Positions 43,183 to 51,034 of a stretch of DNA of 64,000 bases are shown here, piece after piece. The notes under the pieces were generated by a model. It did no database searches. It was not told the DNA's origin and saw only the letters and a list, made by a program, of their open reading frames with translations. Source of the DNA: Prevotella sp. E2-28 (lineage in GTDB: Bacteria; Bacteroidota; Bacteroidia; Bacteroidales; Bacteroidaceae); contig NZ_CP091788.1 in NCBI RefSeq assembly GCF_022024055.1, forward strand, positions 620,001 through 684,000, given 5' to 3'. The first letter of the stretch is position 1. The number at the start of each line of letters is the position of its first letter. Position numbers and translations under genes: made by a program.

Positions 43183-44307
43183 TTATTTTCCTGTCAGCAA
43201 GTCCACCAATGGCTTATCCTTGAAATCGTTCTTCTGCTGATCCCAGAACCCGAAGTCGGCATCATAGCACCATGTTGTCCATGCAATGTTAAACTCATCA
43301 AAGACGCTCAACATGTCCTTGGTCCACTTGTAAGCCAGTTCGCGATTAACAGGTTCATAGACACCCCATTCGCCGCAGAACAACTGTAGATCGTACTTCT
43401 TTGCCACCTCGATGGCATCCTTGAAGTCCTCGCGAATTCTGTTAACGTCCCATACTTGTGTGAGATAGGGCTCCAACAAAGGCTTCAGTGTATCAGGTGC
43501 TGCCTCATAATCTTCCTTTGATACTAGCACGCCAGGGTAGTTTACCTCACCAGTGTATCTGCCGATTGGCGTCCACCAAGCACCATAATGAGTCAGAATC
43601 ATGGGATTGTAATAATGGAATGAGAGCACAATATTCTTATCACCCTCGGGCACTTTCAGAAATTTCATGGTCTCGTAGCCCTGCCACAGATTTGAACCGA
43701 TGACCAGTGTACGCTGGGGCTCACGCTCACGTAGAGCCTTGTGTACCTTGGCAATCAATTGATTCCATTGCTCATGCTTTTCTGCTACAGGCTCATTCAT
43801 AAACTCATAAGCCACAGAGTCGTTACTATAGCCCTTCAGAGCGTCCGATAATTCGTACCACATATTGATGAGTTGCTGCTGCGCCTCCTCAGAAGTAAAC
43901 AGTGTGTTAGCATTTCCATCACCCTCATTTACGGCGTTGAAATAGTGTGAACGGATGATATGCAGGTCAACGATAGCACGTAGGTGGTGCTTGCCACACT
44001 GGTCAAGGGCGAAGGTCAGCAAGTTCCATGCTTCAGGTAGCTTGTTTCCTTCTTCATCCCAAAACTGCACTTCATCAATAGGGATACGTACGAAATCGAA
44101 TCCCAGTGAGTCCAGACGTGCAAAATCGTCCTCTTGGATGTGCAACTGGCGAGCCTCGCCACGCTCTTCTGACTGTGATAGCCAGTGGCTGAGGTTTGTA
44201 CCGCGGTGAATACGGAAGTCATTCACTTCGTTGTTTTTCTCATTCTTGGTCGAACAGGCTGAGAAGACCAGCACGACAGCGGCAAAAATGGTTAAGATCT
44301 TTTTCAT
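43183..44307 (-). CDS. GH5-family glycosidase lipoprotein
   Basis: A 374-residue lipoprotein (lipobox VLVFSACSTKNE, Cys about residue 18) of clan GH-A, family GH5. The N-terminal IHRGTNLSHWLSQ and FDFVRIPIDEVQF form the first barrel strands. The acid/base Glu is in YEFMNEPVAEK near residue 170 and the nucleophile Glu in LFCGEWGVYEP near residue 315. Conserved SFHYYNPMI lies between them. It is predicted to cleave beta-glucan or cello-oligosaccharides at the surface or in the periplasm. The subfamily is uncertain. It lies between GH5_4 and GH94. Confidence 0.88.
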   Translation of the reverse strand: MKKILTIFAAVVLVFSACSTKNEKNNEVNDFRIHRGTNLSHWLSQSEERGEARQLHIQEDDFARLDSLGFDFVRIPIDEVQFWDEEGNKLPEAWNLLTFALDQCGKHHLRAIVDLHIIRSHYFNAVNEGDGNANTLFTSEEAQQQLINMWYELSDALKGYSNDSVAYEFMNEPVAEKHEQWNQLIAKVHKALREREPQRTLVIGSNLWQGYETMKFLKVPEGDKNIVLSFHYYNPMILTHYGAWWTPIGRYTGEVNYPGVLVSKEDYEAAPDTLKPLLEPYLTQVWDVNRIREDFKDAIEVAKKYDLQLFCGEWGVYEPVNRELAYKWTKDMLSVFDEFNIAWTTWCYDADFGFWDQQKNDFKDKPLVDLLTGK

Positions 44308-44354
44308 TTCAATCTATTGTTATAATGTTTTTGTTATTTCGTTCTTATAAATGA

Positions 44355-45578
44355 TTATTTGTTTTTGCCTTCCATGATGCCAGTCAGCACCCAGTCGGCC
44401 TTAACCTTCATGTTGGCTCTGCGATCAAAAATGCCGAAGTGCTCAGGACCGCTACCAAAGGAGTTGTTATCCCATACGAAGGTTGAGAAACCACGCTTCT
44501 TAGCTTCGCTGACTAGGAAACGACAGTAATAAGTCATGTTTTCGTGGATGAGTTCGGTTTGTCCAGCCTTCTGACGATCACTGACACCCCATTCGCCCAT
44601 CACGACGCCAAGACCTTGATTGGACCATGTGTTCACTACTTTGTCGAAGAATTCGCTCATGGTTTTTTCGTTGCTTTCCGAGGCCTCGCCCTTGTCCTTG
44701 TAAGGTGTGCCCCAGAAATTGTACTTACACTCGCCAGCATAGTCCCAAGGCGTATAGTAATGAAACTCTACACTCATAAAGTCGTTGCCGTTGCCCTCAA
44801 CATCCGTAGGCACGATGAAATCGCCATTATTGATGCCGAAATCAGGGTTACAAACGTAAGTCTGTACGATGAGGTGGCGTTTTTCATTGTTACCGCCAGT
44901 GGCACGTACCACGTCGATGAATGTTTGGTTGTATGAGTTCTGCACAGCCAGGTTCTCGGCAGTAGGCTTGCCCCAATTGTCCTTGACGTGTACTTCATTG
45001 GTACCGGCAAAAGCTACACGATAGTCATACTGGGTAAACTCGCTGGCGATGTTCAGCCATAGCAGAGCCAACTTCTGATTGTTCTCTTCTTTATATGCAT
45101 TGGTGGGGCGACCTTCCAACCACTTGTCGTGGTGGGTGTTGATAATCACCTTCAAGTCGTTTTGTAGGCACCAGTCCACCACCTCTTTAATGCGTGAGAG
45201 CCATGCCTTGTCTATGCTCATAGCCTGAGGATTGGTGATATGGCACTGCCAGCGTACAGGAATACGTACGGCATTGAAGCCAGCTTCCTTTACGGCCTTA
45301 ATCATCTTTTTTGTCACTACGGGATTGCCCCATGCTGTTTCTGCCTTGATGCTATTGTCTGGCATACCAATCAACATTGACTCGCCGTCTTGACCAGGAG
45401 CTGAACATTCAAACTGGTTGCCAAGGTTCCATCCTACCACATCGGCATTCCATTCCTTAGCTGTGGGGGCTTTTGTTGCATTAGGTTCATTTGTCTCGTC
45501 AACGGACTGACTGCCGCAAGCCAGCATACTACTAGTTGCCAGCACTGAGAACAAGAAAGTAGAAAAAAATCTTTTCAT
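44355..45578 (-). CDS. GH5_4-like endo-beta-glucanase lipoprotein
   Basis: First enzyme gene of the beta-glucan operon, 407 residues. The lipobox is SSMLACGSQS (Cys about residue 21). Motifs of GH5 subfamily 4 are VVGWNLGNQFE, FNAVRIPVRWQCHI, VIINTHHDKWL, FAGTNEVHV (acid/base Glu, NEV replacing the common NEP), VEFHYYTPWD and the nucleophile in VVMGEWGVSD. GH5_4 enzymes act on mixed-linkage glucan, xyloglucan or cellulose. The gene has its own -7 box at 45608 and a pair of direct repeats upstream that may be the regulator's binding site. Confidence 0.9.
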   Translation of the reverse strand: MKRFFSTFLFSVLATSSMLACGSQSVDETNEPNATKAPTAKEWNADVVGWNLGNQFECSAPGQDGESMLIGMPDNSIKAETAWGNPVVTKKMIKAVKEAGFNAVRIPVRWQCHITNPQAMSIDKAWLSRIKEVVDWCLQNDLKVIINTHHDKWLEGRPTNAYKEENNQKLALLWLNIASEFTQYDYRVAFAGTNEVHVKDNWGKPTAENLAVQNSYNQTFIDVVRATGGNNEKRHLIVQTYVCNPDFGINNGDFIVPTDVEGNGNDFMSVEFHYYTPWDYAGECKYNFWGTPYKDKGEASESNEKTMSEFFDKVVNTWSNQGLGVVMGEWGVSDRQKAGQTELIHENMTYYCRFLVSEAKKRGFSTFVWDNNSFGSGPEHFGIFDRRANMKVKADWVLTGIMEGKNK

Positions 45579-45607
45579 TGCTATTTATAGTTTTATTGTT
45601 TTTGTTT

Positions 45608-45616
45608 GCAAAAGTA
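45608..45616 (-). promoter_or_regulatory. -7 element of the beta-glucan operon
   Basis: TACTTTTGC on the minus strand, 30 bases before the GH5_4 ATG. No -33 TTTG is present at 19-20 bases. This probably drives all seven genes down to 32983. Confidence 0.65.
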
Positions 45617-45651
45617 AAGGAAATGCCGTTAGAAAGGGTTTTATTACATTC

Positions 45652-45696
45652 AAAAAAGGTTTCAAAACTGTAATCTGATAGTTTTGAAACCTTTTT
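45652..45696. terminator. Bidirectional terminator after beta-glucan regulator
   Basis: Perfect 12-bp arms GGTTTCAAAACT (45658-45669) and AGTTTTGAAACC (45680-45691), extended by A-run and T-run pairing. On the minus strand it ends in TTTTTT. The right arm also belongs to the direct-repeat operator candidate. Confidence 0.8.
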
Positions 45697-45713
45697 CTGA
45701 TAGTTTTTATACC
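45675..45713. promoter_or_regulatory. Direct-repeat operator candidate (beta-glucan locus)
   Basis: CTGATAGTTTTGAAACC (45675-45691) and CTGATAGTTTTTATACC (45697-45713) match at 15 of 17 positions with a 22-base period, about two helical turns, as expected for an AraC-type dimer site. They lie about 70-110 bases upstream of the predicted start of the GH5 operon and abut the regulator stop codon. Confidence 0.55.
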
Positions 45714-48485
45714 CTATTTTTGATATTTGGAAGGGGATATGTCGAAATATTTCTTGAATACCGTACTGAAATACTTCGGATTTTCGAAGCCTGTCATGGC
45801 TGCAACATCAGATACGTTATAGCCATTTCGCAGCATAGAGGCAGCTCGTTCTAATCGGATAATACGGATGAAATCTTGTGGCGATTTTCCCGTGTAGGAC
45901 TTCAGCTTAACGTAAAACAGGGTGCGACTCATAGCCATCTCACGACATAGTTGGTCGATGTTAAATTCGGAATCGCTGAGGTGTTCTACAATCAGTTGCG
46001 TTGCTTTATCTACAAAATCCTTACCACTGTCTTTCTCATCTGTTGGTTCTGGAGCCGCAACAGGTAGAGGTGTCGCAGGTTTTACTGCTTGTAGGTGGTC
46101 AATGGTCAGTCGCATGTATTTTTCGTGCAGTTCATATACGCGCCATGCACCATAGAACAATAATAAAATGAATGCGAAATAAATGCACCACATCCACCAT
46201 GTGTTCCACCACGGTTGGGCAATGATGATAATTAGTTCTTTTGTGTCAATCACTGTACCACTGGTTCGGCTTATGCATTGTAGGGTGAAACGATGCTTGC
46301 CAGGTTCCATACTGACGAAGCTGATGTACTGCTGGTCAAAGGGCTGGCTCCACTTTCCGTCGTCAATCATATAACGATAGTTAATGTCGTAGTGGTTGCG
46401 CATGTTCACACTTTCAAACAGCAGGTCGAATGATCTCTGGTTATAAGCTAAATGTATTTCCCCCCTTTCCAGATTTGAGAAAAAGCGTTTGTTTTGAAGT
46501 GCCTCTTGCTCTACTTCACAATTCACACCAAGGAAAATGAGATTGGCAGTATAATTAAGTGCCTGAACATTCTCTGGATGAATAATCAAAGCACCTGTTG
46601 ATGTTCCGAAAATGATATCACCGTTAGGCAGATTGCCTGATGCGCCAAGTGAATAATCACGGTTTAATCCATAGCAATAATTGACGTTAATGACCTGATT
46701 AATCTTGTCGGGCATTACAAACGAAAGTCCCTCGTCAGTTGCAATCCATATACGTCCGTCCTTGCCCTTGACAAGACTTCGCACATAGTTGGAAGGTAAT
46801 CCATCTGCAGTAGTTATCTGTTTGCTTTCATGTTTTGCCAAGTGGTAGATATAAATACCACCGCCATCAGTCGCAATCCATAAGTTTAGTCCTTCAGTGA
46901 GCAGATGGTTAACGAAAGGATTGACATCAGTAATCCCCGAAGGCGCATAATTCAGTTCCTTGATTTCTTCATTGCCTGGCGTGATAAGTTTCAGGCCAAA
47001 AGCAGTACCTACAGCAATCTGCCCTGATGTCAATTGAATGATTGCCTGTACATCATGGATAGGGTAATACTGAGGTGTAGGATTATTGGGGGATTTGTAA
47101 TAAAGGTCACCATTCAGGCTTCCCACCCACAGCCCACCGTCCTTGTCATACAGCGTGGCATAGACATGATTATCAGTCAACGGGCTGTTGTTCGTAGTAT
47201 AGATGTGACGTATGTTTGCTTGATTGTCAATTTCATATACACCTCTTCCGTATGTTGATACTAGTACATTCCCGTCGGGCGTTCTTGATGCATTAAGAAC
47301 GACGGTGCCTTGACCACAATGTTGCCATAAGCTAGTTTTGGAATTAAAGATGTTGATACCATTATCGGTACCAATGAGTATTAAGTCGTCAGACAATGCC
47401 ATGACCGTGTTGACATGGTCGTTTGACAGGCTTTGATGGTCATTTGCTATATGGCGGAATATGGCGGTGGTGCTACCTACCGGCCGTGCAATGTCTATTC
47501 CTCCGGAATAAGTGCCGATGATAATGTTCTTCCACGTGTCAACAGCAATACTGTAAACGCCGTTTCCATGTAGCACGCTATGTTCGCTTTCGTTTGCATC
47601 GAATAGTAGTGAGCATTCTCCCTGTCCATCGCGCGCCATTTGCCAAACACCCTCGCCATCAATACCGAATAACATCGTCTCATCGTCGTAAGGGCAGATA
47701 CTACGGATGGGGTTACCCTGTGTGGAGCCACTGGTAAGACTAATAAAATGGTCGGTTGCAATAGTTCCATCCTGTTTGAATGTCACAATATGCAGACCAT
47801 TTTCATAGCCACCCAGCCATAGCTTACCTGATAGCTCATCATAGTAGCCGCTTTCGGTGTTGTAGGAAAGTAATTGTTTTCCTTTCTCGTTGTAAACACC
47901 TTCGCGTGCACAGAAAAGCAGACCGTCTTTAGTTGGTATGATGCGATTAACGTAAACGTCTTTGATGATTTGCTTTAGCGAGTCATTGGCAAAAGAATAT
48001 ACACCGTTGTGTAAAGCCAAGAAGAATATGTCTCCTTCAATATGAATGTCATTGAGTGCTACATCGTAGCCTATGATACTTGAAATACTGGTATGGAATT
48101 CAAATACGTCGCGTATAGGATTGTATGCATAGATAGAACCACGATTGTCAAAGGCATATATATGTGAGGAATCTGTGGCTAAATAAATGAAACGTCCTCC
48201 CATGTGAGCGTATGGCGTATTTTGCTCAAGCGAATAACTCTTAAGACGAGATCCGTTGTAACGCCCAATGCCAGTAGAAGATGACCACCAGATAGCACCG
48301 GAAGGTGCCTGAGTGATAGAGAATACACGCAAACTTGGCATTCCTTCGTTTTTCCCTAGATGTGAAAACGTAAAGTCCTTTACCTGTATAGCTTTGCTGC
48401 TAGTGGTTAGCAGCATGAGCAACAGGATAATCTTTATTTTAATAAGATGGTGTATTGTTTTATATTCTTTCGAATGACTCTTCAC
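45714..48485 (-). CDS. Propeller sensor-AraC regulator, kinase-less (beta-glucan locus)
   Basis: A 923-residue membrane regulator resembling a hybrid two-component system without its kinase. After a signal peptide (IILLLMLLTTSSKA) comes a large periplasmic region of two-component-type propeller repeats, for example GGLWVGSLNGDLYYKSP, LWIATDGGGIYIYHL and GRIWIATDEGLSFV. A Y_Y_Y domain follows (INYRYMIDDGKWSQPF), then one membrane helix (WWMWCIYFAFILLLFYGAWRV), a 40-50 residue linker rich in Pro and acidic residues, and an AraC HTH (QLCREMAMSRTLFYVKLKS, DVAAMTGFENPKYFSTVFKK). Typical hybrid systems are 1300-1400 residues. I choose GTG 48485 with AAGGA eight bases upstream, because the longer frame from TTG 48512 overlaps the -7 box. 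Confidence 0.88.
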   Translation of the reverse strand: MKSHSKEYKTIHHLIKIKIILLLMLLTTSSKAIQVKDFTFSHLGKNEGMPSLRVFSITQAPSGAIWWSSSTGIGRYNGSRLKSYSLEQNTPYAHMGGRFIYLATDSSHIYAFDNRGSIYAYNPIRDVFEFHTSISSIIGYDVALNDIHIEGDIFFLALHNGVYSFANDSLKQIIKDVYVNRIIPTKDGLLFCAREGVYNEKGKQLLSYNTESGYYDELSGKLWLGGYENGLHIVTFKQDGTIATDHFISLTSGSTQGNPIRSICPYDDETMLFGIDGEGVWQMARDGQGECSLLFDANESEHSVLHGNGVYSIAVDTWKNIIIGTYSGGIDIARPVGSTTAIFRHIANDHQSLSNDHVNTVMALSDDLILIGTDNGINIFNSKTSLWQHCGQGTVVLNASRTPDGNVLVSTYGRGVYEIDNQANIRHIYTTNNSPLTDNHVYATLYDKDGGLWVGSLNGDLYYKSPNNPTPQYYPIHDVQAIIQLTSGQIAVGTAFGLKLITPGNEEIKELNYAPSGITDVNPFVNHLLTEGLNLWIATDGGGIYIYHLAKHESKQITTADGLPSNYVRSLVKGKDGRIWIATDEGLSFVMPDKINQVINVNYCYGLNRDYSLGASGNLPNGDIIFGTSTGALIIHPENVQALNYTANLIFLGVNCEVEQEALQNKRFFSNLERGEIHLAYNQRSFDLLFESVNMRNHYDINYRYMIDDGKWSQPFDQQYISFVSMEPGKHRFTLQCISRTSGTVIDTKELIIIIAQPWWNTWWMWCIYFAFILLLFYGAWRVYELHEKYMRLTIDHLQAVKPATPLPVAAPEPTDEKDSGKDFVDKATQLIVEHLSDSEFNIDQLCREMAMSRTLFYVKLKSYTGKSPQDFIRIIRLERAASMLRNGYNVSDVAAMTGFENPKYFSTVFKKYFDISPSKYQK

Positions 48486-48508
48486 GGCAATTTTCCTTTT
48501 TTTTCTTT

Positions 48509-48517
48509 GCAAATGTA
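48509..48517 (-). promoter_or_regulatory. -7 element of the beta-glucan regulator gene
   Basis: TACATTTGC on the minus strand ends 24 bases before the GTG start. A weak -33 candidate (TTGG) lies 20 bases upstream. Confidence 0.55.
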
Positions 48518-48617
48518 GCTATTTTTTAGTTGAAATCCAAGTATTTCTTCAAGTTTTTTATTATGCGAATCAATAAAAAAGGTACAGCCTAAGAGAATGA
48601 CTTCGTAAGTCTAAGAC

Positions 48618-48680
48618 AAAAAAATGTCCCTTCACATTCACCGCAACATCTTGTATGACTGTGCGATATGGTGAAGGGAC
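48618..48680 (-). terminator. Rho-independent terminator after SPFH gene
   Basis: 10-bp arms GTCCCTTCAC and GTGAAGGGAC (48671-48680 with 48626-48635), with a long 35-base loop, are followed on the minus strand by a run of seven T. Confidence 0.8.
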
Positions 48681-48699
48681 TGTTTTACGGGTTGTTGAA

Positions 48700-49653
48700 T
48701 TATTCGCTCTTGAACAAATCTTTGATGCCACCGATGCTACCCATCAAATTGGTAGCCTCGTAAGGCAGGTAAACGGTCTTGGTCTTGTCGCCAGTAGCCA
48801 GTTCCTGCAGCATCTGGATGTACTTCTGTGCCAGCAGGTAGTTAGCAGGATTAGAGCTTCCGCCTACAGCCTTTGTAATCAGTTCGATAGCCTGAGCCTC
48901 GGCCTCGGCCTTGCGGATACGAGCCTGTGCTTCACCTTCAGCAGTCAGAATAGCCTGTTGCTTAGCAGCCTCGGCACGGTTAATCATAGCAGTCTTCTCA
49001 CCTTCAGATGCCAGAATCTCTGCAGCTTTTTCACCCTCAGATGTCAGAATCTGTGCACGTTTGTTACGCTCTGCCTGCATCTGTTTCTCCATTGCTGTCA
49101 GAACAGATGATGGAGGTGTGATGTCCTGCAACTCTACTCGGTTTACCTTCACACCCCACTTGTCAGTTGCTTCATCGAGCACCAAGCGAAGTTTATTGTT
49201 GATAGTATCACGAGAAGTAAGGGTCTCGTCCAGTTCCAACTCACCAATAATATTACGTAGAGTGGTTTGGGTCAGCTTTTCAATAGCATTCGGCAGATTG
49301 TTGATCTCGTAAGCCACCTTCTTAGGATCCATGATCTGGAAATAAAGCAGTGCATTGATTTCCATTTGGATGTTATCCTTTGTGATAACGTTTTGCGAGG
49401 GGAAGTCGTACACCTGTTCACGCAGGTCGATGGTTGAAGAGTAAGAGTAGCGTCCGTGATTCAGTACAACAATGTTTTTGGCACTGTCAACAAAGGGGAT
49501 GATAAAATTCACACCAGCCTCAAGTGTGGCATGATAACGACCCAGTCGTTCAATGATTTTTGTTTCCGACTGCGGGATGATAACCAATGCCTTCTTTACA
49601 ATCAAGATGGCTACAACAGCCAAGGCAATGAAAAAATAAAGTGTAATGTCCAT
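48700..49653 (-). CDS. SPFH/stomatin-family membrane protein (QmcA-like)
   Basis: A 317-residue band-7 protein with one N-terminal helix (residues 5-24, FFIALAVVAILIV) facing a cytoplasmic or periplasmic SPFH domain (VIIPQSETKIIERLGRYHAT). It ends in a long Ala/Glu-rich coiled coil from about residue 190 (EGEKAAEILASEGEKTAMIN). It belongs to the paraslipin/QmcA group, which is paired with NfeD proteins. The family scaffolds membrane microdomains and can assist proteases. The exact role here is unknown. It is read from the NfeD gene across a 28-base gap. Confidence 0.92.
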   Translation of the reverse strand: MDITLYFFIALAVVAILIVKKALVIIPQSETKIIERLGRYHATLEAGVNFIIPFVDSAKNIVVLNHGRYSYSSTIDLREQVYDFPSQNVITKDNIQMEINALLYFQIMDPKKVAYEINNLPNAIEKLTQTTLRNIIGELELDETLTSRDTINNKLRLVLDEATDKWGVKVNRVELQDITPPSSVLTAMEKQMQAERNKRAQILTSEGEKAAEILASEGEKTAMINRAEAAKQQAILTAEGEAQARIRKAEAEAQAIELITKAVGGSSNPANYLLAQKYIQMLQELATGDKTKTVYLPYEATNLMGSIGGIKDLFKSE

Positions 49654-49681
49654 AATGTTTTGTTTTTAGTTTATAATACTT

Positions 49682-50131
49682 TTAATTACATACTTCTACT
49701 GTAACAATGGTGCTTTCGCGGCCAACAACCTTTACGCGTGTGTTGGCGGGAATCTCCTCGTCGTTTTGAGCTACAGCCTTCCATAAGTCACCGTCAATAG
49801 CTACATAGCCGAAACCGTTAGCTTTGATAGTTTCCTTTACACGTCCCTGTCGGCCCAATAAGGCATCAGCATTGCTTACGAATTTGCTGTCGTTACGATG
49901 CAAATAGCGCAGAACGAAGGGACGCACCTGAAATAGGCTGAACAGTGTTACCGCTCCAAACACGGCCAACTGCACATAGATATTTGCAAAGGGAGCTGTG
50001 ATAGCAGCACTGGCAGCACCAATCGCAATACACATGAGAAAGAAATCGCCTGATGTCAGCTCAAGTATCAGGCCTAGGACTGCTACTACAGCCCATAATT
50101 GCCACATGTTGGCTAATAGATAATCGATCAT
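49682..50131 (-). CDS. NfeD-like membrane protein, short form
   Basis: A 149-residue short NfeD protein with two or three membrane helices (residues 10-30, 35-50, 55-75) and a C-terminal OB-fold (LLGRQGRVKETIKANGFGYV and NTRVKVVGRESTIVTVE). The serine-protease domain of long NfeD proteins is absent. Short NfeD and SPFH proteins are a standard gene pair and probably act together at the membrane. It may be cotranscribed with the upstream HTH gene, 36 bases away. Confidence 0.9.
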   Translation of the reverse strand: MIDYLLANMWQLWAVVAVLGLILELTSGDFFLMCIAIGAASAAITAPFANIYVQLAVFGAVTLFSLFQVRPFVLRYLHRNDSKFVSNADALLGRQGRVKETIKANGFGYVAIDGDLWKAVAQNDEEIPANTRVKVVGRESTIVTVEVCN

Positions 50132-50167
50132 AGCTTTATTAATTAAATTGTTCTTACCTTATATATA

Positions 50168-50830
50168 TTATATAGACAGCAGGAAATCGTCCCAGTCTTT
50201 TGCTGAACCTTTCTTGCCAAATACTTTCTGATAGAGACGGCTCCTACTAGTAGATACGCTCTCTTTTGAATGGGCCGTCAGCAATGCAATATCTTTGGGA
50301 AGAATATGGATTTTCACCAGCATACATACATGATAGTCATAAGTGGTCAGTTTGTAGAGGCTATACAGCTTTTCTGAGAAGCCCGTGTACACACTATCCA
50401 CCAGTATGGCTAGCTGTTGCCAATCTTCGTCGCTCAGACTTCGGCCTTCGGCAGCCAGTCTTTGAATTCTCAGATAGATATCTGAACGGAAGATGTCGCC
50501 CTCGGCTCTTTCACGTTTCTCGTTTTCTATGCGTGCCATCGTGTTGGCGTAGTCAAGCTTTGCTTTCTTCTCCTCCAGTTCCAAACGGAGTAGTGAATTC
50601 TCTGATCCCAATTTCTGGATTAATTTCTCCAGTTCCTCAATCTTCTGTCGGTTGGCTTCCACGTCAGCCACTTCCTGCATAGCGCGTACCTTATCTAAAC
50701 GCTCCTGTAGTGAGAGCACTTTTCGTCGGCTGTTCTGCCATGTGACTACAAACAGCGCCACGTAGGTAAGTGCACCTATCACTAATAGGAACATCTCTCG
50801 CTGTGTAAGTATCGTCAACATCTGATTCAT
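50168..50830 (-). CDS. Membrane-tethered coiled-coil HTH protein
   Basis: A roughly 220-residue protein. One membrane helix lies near the N terminus (MFLLVIGALTYVALFVVTW), followed by a coiled coil of about 75 residues (EELEKLIQKLGSENSLLRLE). A C-terminal HTH resembles those ending Bacteroidetes TPR-type regulators (LTTYDYHVCMLVKIHILPKD, SRSRLYQKVFGKKGSAKDWD). The N-terminal TPR repeats usual for that group are missing. The start is ATG 50830, or ATG 50821. The frame extends 17 codons upstream, but the promoter box lies inside that extension. The predicted transcript starts at or within a few bases of the ATG. Targets are unknown. Confidence 0.8.
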   Translation of the reverse strand: MNQMLTILTQREMFLLVIGALTYVALFVVTWQNSRRKVLSLQERLDKVRAMQEVADVEANRQKIEELEKLIQKLGSENSLLRLELEEKKAKLDYANTMARIENEKRERAEGDIFRSDIYLRIQRLAAEGRSLSDEDWQQLAILVDSVYTGFSEKLYSLYKLTTYDYHVCMLVKIHILPKDIALLTAHSKESVSTSRSRLYQKVFGKKGSAKDWDDFLLSI

Positions 50831-50834
50831 GTCG

Positions 50835-50866
50835 CAAAGGTACATGAAAATAGTGAACCATCCAAA
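50835..50866 (-). promoter_or_regulatory. Consensus promoter, leaderless start
   Basis: TTTG (50866-50863), a 20-base spacer and TACCTTTG (50842-50835) on the minus strand. The ATG at 50830 is only four bases after the box, so translation probably begins at or near the first base of the message. Confidence 0.75.
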
Positions 50867-50970
50867 TATTTCCGTTTGCAATAGTTCGCAAATGCATTTT
50901 AAGTTTGCAAAAATTTGCAGAGGGGTATAGATAGTATCTTTTTTGCCCCCAATTGTTCTTCCGTATTCAT

Positions 50971-51004
50971 AAAAAACGTCCCGCTCGTAAAGGAGTGGGA
51001 CGTT
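50971..51004 (-). terminator. Rho-independent terminator after GH51
   Basis: Stem AACGTCCCACTCC with its partner GAGCGGGACGTT (one G-U, short loop TTTAC) is followed by six T on the minus strand. Confidence 0.88.
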
Positions 51005-51034
51005 ACTGAAAGTTTTCGGATATGTATATTCTTC

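Noticed and set aside
48486..48512. TTG start for the beta-glucan regulator
   Set aside because: It lies inside the -7 promoter box. GTG at 48485 has an AAGGA site at good spacing and leads into the signal peptide.
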